A model generated the notes under the pieces. It was given only the letters and a program-made list of their open reading frames with translations, was not told the DNA's origin and did not search any database. The position numbers and the translations under genes are program-made. Below, in pieces: positions 52,389 to 61,916 of a stretch of DNA of 64,000 nt (positions are counted from its first letter, which is position 1; each line of letters starts with the position of its first letter). Source of the DNA: Actinomadura nitritigenes (GTDB lineage: Bacteria; Actinomycetota; Actinomycetes; Streptosporangiales; Streptosporangiaceae); NCBI RefSeq assembly GCF_017573545.1, contig NZ_JAGEOK010000028.1:1-64000 (forward strand). The letters are read 5' to 3'.

Positions 52389-53372
52389 ATGGCGAACACC
52401 AGCACCCGCACCCTGCGGCTCCTCTCGCTGCTGCAGAGCCACCGCTTCTGGCCCGGCGGCGAGCTGGCCGAGCGCCTCGGCGTCTCGCAACGCACGCTGC
52501 GCCGCGACGTCGACCGGCTGCGCGAGCTCGGCTACCCGGTCGAGGCCCGACGCGGCGTCGACGGCGGCTACCAGCTCGCCGCGGGCGCGGCCCTGCCACC
52601 GCTCGTGATCGACGACGAGGAGGCCGTCGCGCTCGCCGTCGGCCTGCAGGCCGCCGCGCAGGGCCCGGTGGACGGGATCGCCGAGCCGTCCCTGCGGGTC
52701 CTCGCCAAGATCGTGCAGGTGATGCCGGGCCGGCTGCGCCGCCGCGTCGAGGCGCTGCGCGCCATGACGGTGACCGGCGGCTGGGGCGGGCCCGCCCGGA
52801 CCGAGGTGGACCCCGACGTCCTCACGACCGTGGCGCTGGCCTGCCGCGACACCGAGCGGCTCCGGTTCGCCTACACCGCCGCCGACGGGCGGCGCACCCA
52901 CCGGCACGTCGAGCCGCTCCGGCTCGTGTCGCTGGGCCGCCGCTGGTACCTCGTCGCCTACGACCTCGACCGCGCCGACTGGCGCAACCTCCGCGTCGAC
53001 CGGATCGCGGACCCCGCGGGCACCGGCGCCCGCTTCCGCCCCCGCGAGCTCCCCGCCGCCGACGCCGCCGAGTTCGTCCGCACCCGGCTGGACACCGCGT
53101 TCCGCCCCTACCACGTCGAGGTGCTGGTGGACGCGCCCGCCGCGACGGTCCGCGGACGGATCGGGCGCTGGGCCGCCGTCGACGAGGACGGCGCGGACCA
53201 CTGCCGCGTCGGCATCACGTCCGACTCGCTGGACTGGGCGGCCCTGGCCCTCGGCACGATCGGCGCCGATTTCCGGGTCCTGCACCCGCCCGAGCTCGTC
53301 GACCTGCTCCGCGACTGGGCCGGCCGCTTCCACCGCGCCTCGTCCGTCCCCCGCGAACCCCGCGACGGCTAG
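52389..53372 (+). CDS. WYL-domain transcriptional regulator (YafY/DeoR-like HTH)
   Basis: 327 residues. HTH_11-type domain (about 5-60: RTLRLLSLLQSHRFWPGGELAERLGVSQRTLRRDVDRLRELGYPVEARRG in parts) followed by a WYL region (about 140-215) with RRWYLVAYDLDRADWRNLRVDRI and a C-terminal WCX-type extension. WYL domains sense ligands, in some cases nucleic acids. It probably regulates itself and the divergent DinB gene. Confidence 0.92.
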   Translation: MANTSTRTLRLLSLLQSHRFWPGGELAERLGVSQRTLRRDVDRLRELGYPVEARRGVDGGYQLAAGAALPPLVIDDEEAVALAVGLQAAAQGPVDGIAEPSLRVLAKIVQVMPGRLRRRVEALRAMTVTGGWGGPARTEVDPDVLTTVALACRDTERLRFAYTAADGRRTHRHVEPLRLVSLGRRWYLVAYDLDRADWRNLRVDRIADPAGTGARFRPRELPAADAAEFVRTRLDTAFRPYHVEVLVDAPAATVRGRIGRWAAVDEDGADHCRVGITSDSLDWAALALGTIGADFRVLHPPELVDLLRDWAGRFHRASSVPREPRDG

Positions 53373-53388
53373 CCGCGGTCGCGGACGT

Positions 53389-54558
53389 TCACCTCCGCAG
53401 GGCGGCCGGGGCGCCCGGACCGCCGATGGCCGGGCCGTCCGGCCAGAGCGCGGCGAGGTCCGACGGGGTGAGTGGGGCCCGGTACGCGGCCCGGAGCACC
53501 TCCTGGGACGTCTCGCCGCCGGCCTCGGCGAGGGCCGCGAACCAGTCCATTCCGGCCGGGTACGCCCACATGTAGGAGCGGTGCTCCGGGTTCGTCCCCC
53601 GGTCGGCGAGGGCGCCCGCGACGGCCTTGCCCGTCATCCACGGGACGGCCGCGCGCAGATGGGCGGCGCACTCGGCGGCGGGCGTCCCGTCGTTGATCGC
53701 GCGATGGACCTGCGCGAGGACGAGCTGCACGTAGTGGCCGAGCCGGATCCGCGCCGCCAGCACCTGGTCGCCCGGCAGCAGGAACAGCGGCCACGCCTGG
53801 GCGAGCCCTTCGAGCATCACCTGCTGCGGTGCGTGGACGCTGAGCAGCCGCACCCACGGGACGTCCTCGGCGGAGGCCCGCTCGGTGAGGCTCGCGCTCT
53901 GCAGGCCGTGGCCGAGCACCTCGTGCAGCGCGAACTGCCGGGCGCCGGACTCGGTGAACGCGACGTTCGGAAGGTTGAGCCGCAGCCGGACGTCATGGCC
54001 CGCGCCGTCCAGCCAGTAGGCCCAGTACGCGTCCACCTCGGCGGTCTCGATGGTCAGCGTGTAGCGGGCGGTGCTGCCCGTCGCCTCCCGGACGGCGGGC
54101 TCCAGCTCGGCGGCGGCCTGCCGGATGGCGTCCGGGGCGTCGCGGACGTCCAGGGGCCCTTCCAACCGCCGGAGTTCGGCGTTGGCGCCCGGCCCCCAGC
54201 CGATGCCGAGGTCGGCCAGCGCCGCGCGGGCCCGGTCGCGGCGCTCCGCCACGTACTCCTCGGGCCATCCGGCGGTGCCGCACCCCTGCGTCCTGCGGAC
54301 GTAGTCGCCGAGGGGCGGCCGCTCACCGAGCAGGGCGCCGAGGTAGGCGAGGTCGGCGTCCAGGCGCGCCGCCACCGGCCCGGCGGCGTCCGCGCGCAGC
54401 TCCGCGAGCCGGCGGTGGACGGCCAGCCGGTCGGAGGCCGGTTCGGGCTCGGGCCCCTCCGGACGGCAGTCGAAGTCGATGATCGGGGACCCGCCGCGGG
54501 CCGTCTCGTGGGCGTTCCACGCCCGCAGGACGCGTTCGGTCTCGTCGCGCAGCCTCAT
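53389..54558 (-). CDS. Putative HEXXH zinc metallopeptidase (hypothetical)
   Basis: 389 residues, no signal peptide. The central stretch ARQFALHEVLGHGLQSASL gives an HEXXH zinc motif near residues 205-215, and QVMLEGLAQAWPLFLLPG about 35 residues later may supply the third ligand Glu, as in gluzincins. The remainder is helical. The family is not one I can name; peptidase activity is inferred from the motif only. It converges on the WYL regulator gene and is preceded by the Ser/Thr kinase gene on the same strand. Confidence 0.72.
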   Translation of the reverse strand: MRLRDETERVLRAWNAHETARGGSPIIDFDCRPEGPEPEPASDRLAVHRRLAELRADAAGPVAARLDADLAYLGALLGERPPLGDYVRRTQGCGTAGWPEEYVAERRDRARAALADLGIGWGPGANAELRRLEGPLDVRDAPDAIRQAAAELEPAVREATGSTARYTLTIETAEVDAYWAYWLDGAGHDVRLRLNLPNVAFTESGARQFALHEVLGHGLQSASLTERASAEDVPWVRLLSVHAPQQVMLEGLAQAWPLFLLPGDQVLAARIRLGHYVQLVLAQVHRAINDGTPAAECAAHLRAAVPWMTGKAVAGALADRGTNPEHRSYMWAYPAGMDWFAALAEAGGETSQEVLRAAYRAPLTPSDLAALWPDGPAIGGPGAPAALRR

Positions 54559-54671
54559 GCACCACGTCTACCGCACCGGCGCCGCAGGGCGGCGGCGACC
54601 GCGCTCACCGCGCGACCAGCCGGCGGAGGGGCGGCAGAGGGGCGGCGACGGTGGCCGGGGGTGGCGGGTGG

Positions 54672-56324
54672 TCAGTGCCGGGTCAGCGCGGCCAGGCGGC
54701 TCTCGGCGTACTTCCTCATTTCCTTGTCGTTCAGGGAGTCGGCGACGTCGCGCCCCCGCTCGTACGCGGCGGCGGCTTCGCCGGCGGCACCCGCGTCGCG
54801 GAGGGAGCCGGCGAGCTTGCACAGCGTCCAGCCCTCCATGAGGCGGTCGCCGAGCCGGGTCGCGATGCCCAGAGCGGTCTCCAGCGCCGTCCTGGCCCGC
54901 TCGTGGTCGCGGTGCTCGCGCGCCACCTCGCCCAGGTCGTACCAGGCCCAGCCCGCCGCCCGCAGGTCCTCGACCTCCTCCGCGCGGCGGGCCGCGCGTT
55001 CGAGGAACTCCTCCGCCGTCCCGTACTCCTTCTGCTTGCGCGCGCATCGCGCCCTGCCCTGCAGGGCGTCGAGCTCGATGCCCGGGTGCCCCTGGGACGC
55101 CTCGATCGCCTCGTCGTACCGGGCCACGGCGGCGTCGAAGTCTCCCCGCCGCAGTGCCATGTCACCGAGGTTGCACAGGTTCCAGGCGCGCAGCTCGGGG
55201 TCACCGACCTCCTCGGCGATGGCGAGGGCCTCCGCGAAGGCCGTCCGCGCGCGATCGTCGTCGTCGCGGCGGCGGCGGCACACACCGAGGCCGTCCCACG
55301 CCCAGCCCTCGTCGCGGCGGGCGCCGACGGCGGCGGACGCCTCCCTGGCCTGCTCGAACAGGGTCTCCGCGCGGTCGAACGCGCCCGCGTGCCGCGCGGC
55401 GTGCGCCTGGTCGAGCAGGCTGCTCGCGGCCAGCACCCGGTCCTCCGCGGCGACCGCGACGGCGTGCAGGCCGAAGGCGATCCCTTCGGCGCGGGCGTGG
55501 TCGTGCTCCGCTCGCGCGCCGGCGTACGCGGCCTGGAGCAGCTCGACCTGCGGCCGGCGGATCATCGCCTCCTGCAGCGACCGGACGGACGGGCGGTCCG
55601 CCGGCTCCTTGGCGAGCGCCCGCGCGACGATGTCCCGCAGCCGGCCGGGCAGGCCGGACAGGTCCGGCTCCATCGTGAGGATCTGGTGGACGAGCGCCGG
55701 GATCGTGTCCGCCGGGAAGCAGGGCCGGCCGGTCGCCGCGTGGGCCATCACGGCGCCCCAGCCGAACACGTCCGCCTTCCCGGTCGGCCGCTGCTCGGCC
55801 AGCAGCTCCGGCGCCATGTAGCGCAGCGTGCCGATCGGCATCGTCGTGATCCGGGTCCGGTCGAGGTGGTGGGCGACGCCGAGGTCGATGAGGACCGGCC
55901 TGCCGCCCGGCATGATGATGTTGGCCGGCTTGACGTCCCGGTGGACGAGACCCGCCCCGTGAACGGCCTCCAGAGCGCGCGCGAGACCGAGCCCGAGGCG
56001 GTCGAGGTCCTCCGCCGCCAGCGGCCCTTCCGCGATGAGCGCTTCCAGGGGCAGTCCCTGGACGTACTCGGTGACCAGGTACGGCTCCGGGCCCGCGAGG
56101 TCGGCCTCGACGAACGCGGCGACGTGCGGATCGTCGACCTTCCGCAGGGCGGCCGCCTCCCGCTCGAACCGGCGGTGCCCGCTCTCGCTGCCGACGGTGA
56201 CTCCGTTCATCGTCTTCAGCGCGACGATCCGCCCGTCCGGCGCGCGCCCCAGATGGACGGTGCCCATCCCGCCGGCACCGAGTTCGGCCAGCAGCTCGTA
56301 GCGCCCGAACCGTCGTGGGTACAT
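54672..56324 (-). CDS. Ser/Thr protein kinase with C-terminal TPR-like repeats
   Basis: 550 residues. N-terminal Hanks-type kinase (about 5-260): glycine loop LGAGGMGTVHLG, VALKTM, catalytic VHRDVKPANII, DLG in place of DFG (VLIDLGVAHHL), and RYMAPELL. The rest (about 300-545) is a run of TPR-like helical pairs (WAWDGLGVCRRRRDDDDRARTAFAEALAIAEEVGD, WNLCNLGDMALRRGDFDAAVARYDEAIE, etc.), a protein-interaction platform. No membrane segment, unlike PknB-type sensors, so a cytoplasmic kinase. The start is the ATG at 56324. Confidence 0.9.
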   Translation of the reverse strand: MYPRRFGRYELLAELGAGGMGTVHLGRAPDGRIVALKTMNGVTVGSESGHRRFEREAAALRKVDDPHVAAFVEADLAGPEPYLVTEYVQGLPLEALIAEGPLAAEDLDRLGLGLARALEAVHGAGLVHRDVKPANIIMPGGRPVLIDLGVAHHLDRTRITTMPIGTLRYMAPELLAEQRPTGKADVFGWGAVMAHAATGRPCFPADTIPALVHQILTMEPDLSGLPGRLRDIVARALAKEPADRPSVRSLQEAMIRRPQVELLQAAYAGARAEHDHARAEGIAFGLHAVAVAAEDRVLAASSLLDQAHAARHAGAFDRAETLFEQAREASAAVGARRDEGWAWDGLGVCRRRRDDDDRARTAFAEALAIAEEVGDPELRAWNLCNLGDMALRRGDFDAAVARYDEAIEASQGHPGIELDALQGRARCARKQKEYGTAEEFLERAARRAEEVEDLRAAGWAWYDLGEVAREHRDHERARTALETALGIATRLGDRLMEGWTLCKLAGSLRDAGAAGEAAAAYERGRDVADSLNDKEMRKYAESRLAALTRH

Positions 56325-56438
56325 CCGGCCCCCCGCCTCATATGCCAGGACATGTGCGGACACGGTAAACCCGCTGGGGCCGGTGGTCCCCGGCGCCACG
56401 CCACGGCACCCGACCGAACGCGGTCACCGCCGGCGGCG

Positions 56439-58382
56439 TCAGAGGTCGATCCGGGAGCCCATCAGGACGGTGCGGGTCTCCGGCAAGGCGAAGGACTCGG
56501 CGCGATTCGCGGCGTTGCGGGCCAGCGCCAGGAAGAGCCGCTTGCGCCACCGGCGCATGCCGGGCGCGCGGGTGAGCCGCAGCGCCCCGTACGACAGGAA
56601 GTAGGAGGCCCGGTCGGGGTCGAAGCGCAGTTCGGCGCCGGGCAACCGGGCCGCCCGGCGCAGCTCCGCCGGCAGGTCCTGGTGGTCCTGGAAGCCGTGC
56701 CGGACGGTGACGTGGACGATCCCGTCGTCGCTGTACCCGAGGTCGTCGATGCTCAGCCGCTGGTCGACCGGGATGTACGGGACGTTCTCCGACACCATCG
56801 AGACGATCACGACGTGCTCGTGCACGACGTGGTTGTGCTCGAAGTTGGCGCGCAGCGCGATCGGCGTCGTCATCTTGGTCGGATGGGGGAAGACCGCCGT
56901 GCCGGGCACCCGCCGGACGCCGTCCCGGTGCAGCTTCTCGATGAACTCCGGCAGCGGGCCCTCCTTGGCCGTCCGGTGGGCGGTGACGATCTCCCGCCCG
57001 CGCTCCCAGGTCGTCATCAGCGTGAACACCGTGAGCCCGATGAGCAGCGGCAGCCAGCCGCCGTGCGTGACCTTGGTGAGGTTCGCGGAGAAGTAGGTGA
57101 TCTCCGCGCCGCCGACGACGATCCCGGTCAGCGCGAGCTTCCAGGCCGCCCACCGCCAGGCCACCCGCGCGATGACCAGGAACAGCGCGGTGGTGATGAG
57201 GAAGGTTCCGGTGACCGCCATGCCGTACGCGGTCGCCAGGCGGCTGGACGAGCGGAAGCCGAGCATCAGGATCAGCACGCCGGCGAACAGGATCCCGTTG
57301 ATCGCCGGCAGGTAGACCTGGCCGATCTCGCGCGGCGAGGTGTGCTTGATCCGCAGCGGCGGCAGGTAGCCGAGCCGGACGGCCTGGCGCGACACCGAGA
57401 ACGCGCCGGAGATCACCGCCTGGGAGGCGATCACGGTCGCGGCGGTCGCCAGCACCACCATCGGCAGCCGCGCCCAGTGCGGGTACAGCAGGAAGAACGG
57501 GCTCCTTACGCTGCGCGGGTCGTCGAGGATCAGCGCGCCCTGGCCGAGGTAGTTCAGCGTCAGCGCCGGGAACACGACCGCGAACCAGACCCGGCGGATG
57601 GGGCCCTTCCCGAAGTGGCCCATGTCGGCGTACAGCGCCTCCGCGCCGGTGATCACGAGGACGATCGCGCCCATCGCGATGAACGCGGTGTAGGGGCGGT
57701 CGGCCGCGAACTCGACGGCGTAGGACGGCAGCAGGGCCCGGACGATGGCCGGCCGCTCGACCACCTCCGCCAGGCCGGCCGCCGCCAGCGACGCGAACCA
57801 CACCAGCATGACCGGGCCGAACAGGCTGCCGACCCGGTGCGTGCCCCAGCGCTGGACGAGGAACAGCAGCGCCAGGATCGTCGCCGCGACCGGCACCACC
57901 ACGTGCGACAGGCCCGGCGTGCTCACCTTCAGGCCCTCCACGGCCGACAGCACCGAGATCGCCGGGGTGATCACGCTGTCGCCGTAGAACAGCGAGGCGC
58001 CCAGCACCCCCACCCCCATCGCCACCGCGGCCCTGCCCCGCACGTCGCCCAGCACCCTCCGGACCAGGGCGGCCAGCGCCATCACGCCGCCCTCGCCGTC
58101 GTTGTCGGCCCGCAGGATGAGGGTCACGTACTTGAGCGACACGATCACCGTGATCGTCCAGAACACCAGCGAGATGACGCCGTGGACGTCGCTGTGAGTG
58201 GGGTGGACGGTCCCGTGGTCGATCGAGAACACCGTCTGGAGGGAGTACAGCGGGCTGGTGCCGATGTCCCCGTAGACGACGCCCAGGGCGCCCAGCATGA
58301 GCGCCGCGCGTCCTTTCGTCCCGGGCGCGGAGGTGCCGTGCCCGGCCGCCGCCGGGCCCGTCGACTTCTCCGGGTCGCCCAT
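56439..58382 (-). CDS. kup: KUP-family potassium uptake protein
   Basis: 647 residues, normal for Kup. The N-terminus contains the family signature GALGVVYGDIGTSPLYSLQTVF, and twelve or so membrane segments follow to about residue 465 (e.g. LILRADNDGEGGVMALAAL, ALYADMGHFGKGPIRRVWF, VSRQAVRLGYLPPL). The C-terminal cytoplasmic part is about 180 residues. It is a proton-coupled K+ importer. The 5' region is short, and I see no riboswitch-like structure in it. Confidence 0.95.
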   Translation of the reverse strand: MGDPEKSTGPAAAGHGTSAPGTKGRAALMLGALGVVYGDIGTSPLYSLQTVFSIDHGTVHPTHSDVHGVISLVFWTITVIVSLKYVTLILRADNDGEGGVMALAALVRRVLGDVRGRAAVAMGVGVLGASLFYGDSVITPAISVLSAVEGLKVSTPGLSHVVVPVAATILALLFLVQRWGTHRVGSLFGPVMLVWFASLAAAGLAEVVERPAIVRALLPSYAVEFAADRPYTAFIAMGAIVLVITGAEALYADMGHFGKGPIRRVWFAVVFPALTLNYLGQGALILDDPRSVRSPFFLLYPHWARLPMVVLATAATVIASQAVISGAFSVSRQAVRLGYLPPLRIKHTSPREIGQVYLPAINGILFAGVLILMLGFRSSSRLATAYGMAVTGTFLITTALFLVIARVAWRWAAWKLALTGIVVGGAEITYFSANLTKVTHGGWLPLLIGLTVFTLMTTWERGREIVTAHRTAKEGPLPEFIEKLHRDGVRRVPGTAVFPHPTKMTTPIALRANFEHNHVVHEHVVIVSMVSENVPYIPVDQRLSIDDLGYSDDGIVHVTVRHGFQDHQDLPAELRRAARLPGAELRFDPDRASYFLSYGALRLTRAPGMRRWRKRLFLALARNAANRAESFALPETRTVLMGSRIDL

Positions 58383-58471
58383 GGGGCGATACCTATCCGG
58401 ATCGGCCCCGTATAGGCATCACCGGGGACGGCAGGACGGGCGCGCCCGCCGGACCAGGCGGACCCGGGCCG

Positions 58472-59176
58472 CTACGGCGTGCGGAATCCGCGGAAGGTCA
58501 CCCGCTTGCGGACCTCGAAGCCGAGCCGCTCATAGAGGGCGATCGCCCCGGCGTTCTCCTCGGCCACGTGCAGGAACGGCCGCTCGCCGCGGGCCTCGAT
58601 GCGCGCCGCCAGCGCCCGCACCAGGCGGGCGGCGTGGCCGCGTCCGCAGGCCTCGGGCGCGGTGCAGACGGCGCTGATCTCCGTCCAGCCCGGCGGGCGG
58701 AGCCGCTCGCCCGCCATCGCCACCAGCCGGCCGTTCTCGCGGATGCCGAGGTAGGTCCCCATCTCGCGGGTGCGCGGCCGGAACGGCCCCGGCCGGGCGC
58801 GCGCGACGAGGTCGAGCATCTCGGGGACGCCGTCCGCGCCGAGTTCGACCACGCCGCCGTCGCGGTCGTGAGGATCGCCGAGGTCGCTGCCTCCGGGCCA
58901 GAGCATCTGGAGGCCGTCGAGGACGAAGACCGGCTCCCAGTCCGGCGGCGGGGCCGCCGGGGCGCTGAACATGTCGGCGAGTTCGCCCCGGCCCAGCAGC
59001 CGGGCGAGATCACCCCATTCCGCCGCGTCGGGGTCGGCGGACACCGCGGAGAAGGTCGCGACTCCCGGCAGGTAGGTGGCGGCCCGGCCGAGCCGGCGGG
59101 CGAGGTGCGCGTGAGCGCCGCGCAGCGACTCGCCCACGGGGTCGTCGAGCGCGACGGCACCGTCCTCCACCAGCAT
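58472..59176 (-). CDS. GNAT-family N-acetyltransferase
   Basis: 234 residues. The C-terminal GNAT core (about 105-230) has YLGIRENGRLVAMAGERL, VCTAPEACGRGHAARLVRALAARIEARG (acetyl-CoA loop of the R/Q-x-x-G-x-G/A type) and LHVAEENAGAIALYERLGFEVRKRV. The N-terminal about 100 residues are a less conserved lobe, as in FR47-like members. Substrate unknown. Monocistronic. Confidence 0.9.
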   Translation of the reverse strand: MLVEDGAVALDDPVGESLRGAHAHLARRLGRAATYLPGVATFSAVSADPDAAEWGDLARLLGRGELADMFSAPAAPPPDWEPVFVLDGLQMLWPGGSDLGDPHDRDGGVVELGADGVPEMLDLVARARPGPFRPRTREMGTYLGIRENGRLVAMAGERLRPPGWTEISAVCTAPEACGRGHAARLVRALAARIEARGERPFLHVAEENAGAIALYERLGFEVRKRVTFRGFRTP

Positions 59177-59345
59177 GTTTCCGCACCTCCGGGGGCGTAC
59201 GCGACACTCCAGGCGACCTGGACGCCACCGGAGGTTACCCGGAATGCCACCGGCGGTTACAAGCCCGCTCGGCGGGGGAAGCGATCATTGGTGCGTGGCG
59301 GCGGACGGGACACCCGCAAGGAATGCAGGGAGGGGTGGGTGCGGC

Positions 59346-60896
59346 GTGTCCGATGGGGAGAAGGGGCGGCCCCCGCGTGAAGGGTCGGTCCCGCGCGCGC
59401 TCGGGGCTCCGGTCGTGGTGGTGATGCTCGCGATGGTCGTGCTGGTCGGCGGATGCACGTCGTCCCGCCACTCGTCCACCGGACGGCCCGGCACGGCGGC
59501 GACCGCGGTGAAGGCCGAGAACGCCAGGTCCGGCACGCCGGACTGGCAGATCCGGCACAAGGGAGCCGAGCACGAGATCGAGGGATACGCCGATCACGTG
59601 AGCGTGCAGCCCGGGGGCTCGTTCCGGCTGTTCGTCTCGACCACGACGTCCGGGTTCACCGCCGAGGCGTTCCGGATGGGCTGGTACGGCGGCGCGGAGG
59701 CGCGGCGCGTGTGGCGGTCCGGGCAGGTCGCCGGCACCCGGCAGGCCGCGCCGCGGATCGACCGGACGACCCGCACCGTGTCGGCGCCGTGGCGGCCGTC
59801 CCTGACCGTCCCCACGTCCGGCTGGCCCGCCGGCAGCTACCTGATCCGGCTGACCGCCGCGTCGGGCGCCCAGCGGTACGTGCCGGTGACCGTCCGCTCG
59901 CCGGACGCCTCCGGGCGCGTCGTGGTGCTCAACGCGACCACCACCTGGCAGGCGTACAACATGTGGGGCGGCTACGACCTGTACAAGGGGCCGTCCGGCG
60001 GCGAAACCGACCGCGCGCACGCGGTCAGCTTCGACCGCCCCTACGACGGCACCGGCGCCAGCAAGTTCATGCTCTACGAGCAGCCCGCCATCGCGCTCGC
60101 CGAGAAGCTCGGCGTCCCGCTGGCGTACGCGACGGACAACGACCTGCACGCCGACCCCCGCCTGCTGGACGGGGCGCGCGGCCTGCTCACCCTCGGGCAT
60201 GACGAGTACTGGTCGTCCGCCATGCGGCAGCGCGCGACGCAGGCCCGCGACCGCGGCGTCAACATCGCCTTCCTCGGCGCCAACGCCGTCAACCGCCACA
60301 TACGGTTCGGCGGCACGCCGCTCGGCGCCGACCGGCTCGTCATCTGCTACAAGGACTCCACGGCCGACCCCATGTCCCGGACGAACCCGGCCGAGACGAC
60401 GCAGGACTGGCGGCTCCCGCCGAAGCCGCGGCCGGAGAGCGACATCATCGGCATCCAGTACATGTGCTTTCCGGCCGAGGGGGCGTTCACCGTCTACGAG
60501 CCCGACTTCTGGCTGTTCCGCGGCACCGGCGTCCGCGCGGGGACGCGCTTTCCCGGCGTGGTCGGCCCCGAGGCGGACGCGGTGAACCGCGCCGGCCCGA
60601 CGCCGTCCACCCTGGAGGTCGTCGCGCGCTCGCCCATCACCTGCGGGAACGGCCCGGCGACGGCGAACGCGTCCTACTACACCACCCGCAGCGGCGCGGG
60701 CGTGTTCGCCACCGGCACCATGCGCTGGGTGTGCGCGATGCGCGGGCGCGCCTGCGGGCACGGCGTCAACGACGCCGGCCGCGCGTTCACCACCCAGGTC
60801 ACGGGGACGCTCGTCCGCGCCATGGCCGCCGGGCCGCTCGGGCGCACCCACCCGTCCCGCCCCAACTCCAAGCAGCTGGCCAGCGCGCCCGGATAG
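59346..60896 (+). CDS. Lipoprotein with N,N-dimethylformamidase beta-subunit-like domain
   Basis: 516 residues. Signal with lipobox VLVGGC (cleavage before the Cys near residue 38), so outer-face lipid anchoring. The mature part begins with a beta-sandwich-like region (about 65-185, VQPGGSFRLFVSTTTSGFTAEAFRMGWYGG), then the DMFase-type region with NATTTWQAYNMWGGYDLY, LTLGHDEYWSSAMRQ and FLGANAVNRHIRF. Actual hydrolase activity on dimethylformamide is doubtful for this widespread actinobacterial family. The GTG start at 59346 has GGAGGGG upstream. Confidence 0.85.
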   Translation: MSDGEKGRPPREGSVPRALGAPVVVVMLAMVVLVGGCTSSRHSSTGRPGTAATAVKAENARSGTPDWQIRHKGAEHEIEGYADHVSVQPGGSFRLFVSTTTSGFTAEAFRMGWYGGAEARRVWRSGQVAGTRQAAPRIDRTTRTVSAPWRPSLTVPTSGWPAGSYLIRLTAASGAQRYVPVTVRSPDASGRVVVLNATTTWQAYNMWGGYDLYKGPSGGETDRAHAVSFDRPYDGTGASKFMLYEQPAIALAEKLGVPLAYATDNDLHADPRLLDGARGLLTLGHDEYWSSAMRQRATQARDRGVNIAFLGANAVNRHIRFGGTPLGADRLVICYKDSTADPMSRTNPAETTQDWRLPPKPRPESDIIGIQYMCFPAEGAFTVYEPDFWLFRGTGVRAGTRFPGVVGPEADAVNRAGPTPSTLEVVARSPITCGNGPATANASYYTTRSGAGVFATGTMRWVCAMRGRACGHGVNDAGRAFTTQVTGTLVRAMAAGPLGRTHPSRPNSKQLASAPG

Positions 60897-60918
60897 CCGC
60901 CTGCTCGGGCCGGAACCG

Positions 60919-60983
60919 GCGGGCTCAGCAGAACGGGCGGGCCCCGCGGGCTCAGCGGGCTCAGCGGGCCCGGCGGGCTCAGC
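60919..60983. repeat. Short GCGGGCTCAGC repeats at arginase 3' end
   Basis: GCGGGCTCAGC occurs near 60919, 60946, 60955 and 60973, and the last copy supplies the stop codon of the arginase-family gene on the minus strand. Local duplication around a stop codon is the simplest explanation. Confidence 0.55.
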
Positions 60984-61884
60984 GGCGCTCGCCCAGCGCT
61001 TCGAGACCGGCGACGAGGACGTCGGCGAGCAGGCGGGCGCGGCCGCCGTCCGGGTCGAGATCGGGGTCGAAGACGGTCACCTGCGCCCCGATCGCCCGCG
61101 GTGCGAGGGCCGCGAGGAGGTCGGTCAGTTCGGCGGCGTCGAGGCCGCCGGGGTCCGGGGAGTCGACGGCGGGCATCACGCTCGCGTCGAGGATGTCGAC
61201 GTCCAGGTGGAGCCAGTAGCCGTCGAGGCCGTCGCGGTCGACGACCTCCAGGATCCGGCGCGCGGCCGCCGCCACGCCCTCCCGCCGGATCCGCGCCGCG
61301 GGGACGACCGCCCCCAGGAGCGCGGTGGTCTCGTCAAGCGCGTCGTCGTCGTCCCGGCAGCCCGCATGGGCGGTGTCGGCAGGGGCGAAGTAGGGGCTCA
61401 GACCGTCGATGTCGGCGACGGCGGGCCAGTGCAAACCGACCGCGGCGGCGAGGTCCTCCCCCGCCAGGCTTGCGCATCGGTCCGAGTTGCCGGGATGCCG
61501 GAAGTCGGTGTGCCCGTCGAGGTGCACCAGGCCGTGGCGTCCCGGCGCCCGCCGCAGCGCGACCCCCGCCCCCACCAGCAGGCTGCAGTCCCCGCCGATC
61601 ACCAGCGGCACGAGGCCGTCGGCGCGCGCGGTCGCGATGCGCTCGGCGAGCCGCCGGGCGTGCTCCACGATCAGATCCTGGTTGCGGAGCCTGCCCGGTG
61701 CGGCGTCGTCGGCGTACCGTCCGGGGAGCACCACGCCCCGCTCGTGCGCGCCGCGCTCGGCGAGGCGCCGGTACAGGCCGGCTTCACGCAGCGCCTCGGG
61801 CGCCTTGGCGGTACCGGGCACGCTCGCCGGCGCGGGCGGGCGCAACCCGAGGTTGGTGGGGGCGGAGATCAGGCCGATCGTCAT
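60979..61884 (-). CDS. Arginase/agmatinase-family ureohydrolase
   Basis: 301 residues. Binuclear-manganese motifs are present: GGDCSLLVG, LVHLDGHTDFRHP and HLDVDILDASVMPAVDSPDPGG. The N-terminus (GLISAPTNLGLRPPAP) differs from classical arginase, and the sequence looks nearer to the arginase/formiminoglutamase branch. It would release urea or formamide from an arginine-like substrate. No arginine operon lies nearby. The ATG at 61884 starts just before the Dabb-like gene region. Confidence 0.87.
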   Translation of the reverse strand: MTIGLISAPTNLGLRPPAPASVPGTAKAPEALREAGLYRRLAERGAHERGVVLPGRYADDAAPGRLRNQDLIVEHARRLAERIATARADGLVPLVIGGDCSLLVGAGVALRRAPGRHGLVHLDGHTDFRHPGNSDRCASLAGEDLAAAVGLHWPAVADIDGLSPYFAPADTAHAGCRDDDDALDETTALLGAVVPAARIRREGVAAAARRILEVVDRDGLDGYWLHLDVDILDASVMPAVDSPDPGGLDAAELTDLLAALAPRAIGAQVTVFDPDLDPDGGRARLLADVLVAGLEALGERR

Positions 61885-61916
61885 CAGCCGAAGCTACAGC
61901 AGCCGGGCGGCGCCGC

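Noticed and set aside
58383..58471. c-di-AMP (ydaO) riboswitch upstream of kup
   Set aside because: The 5' gap is only 89 bp and shows no recognisable conserved ydaO elements.
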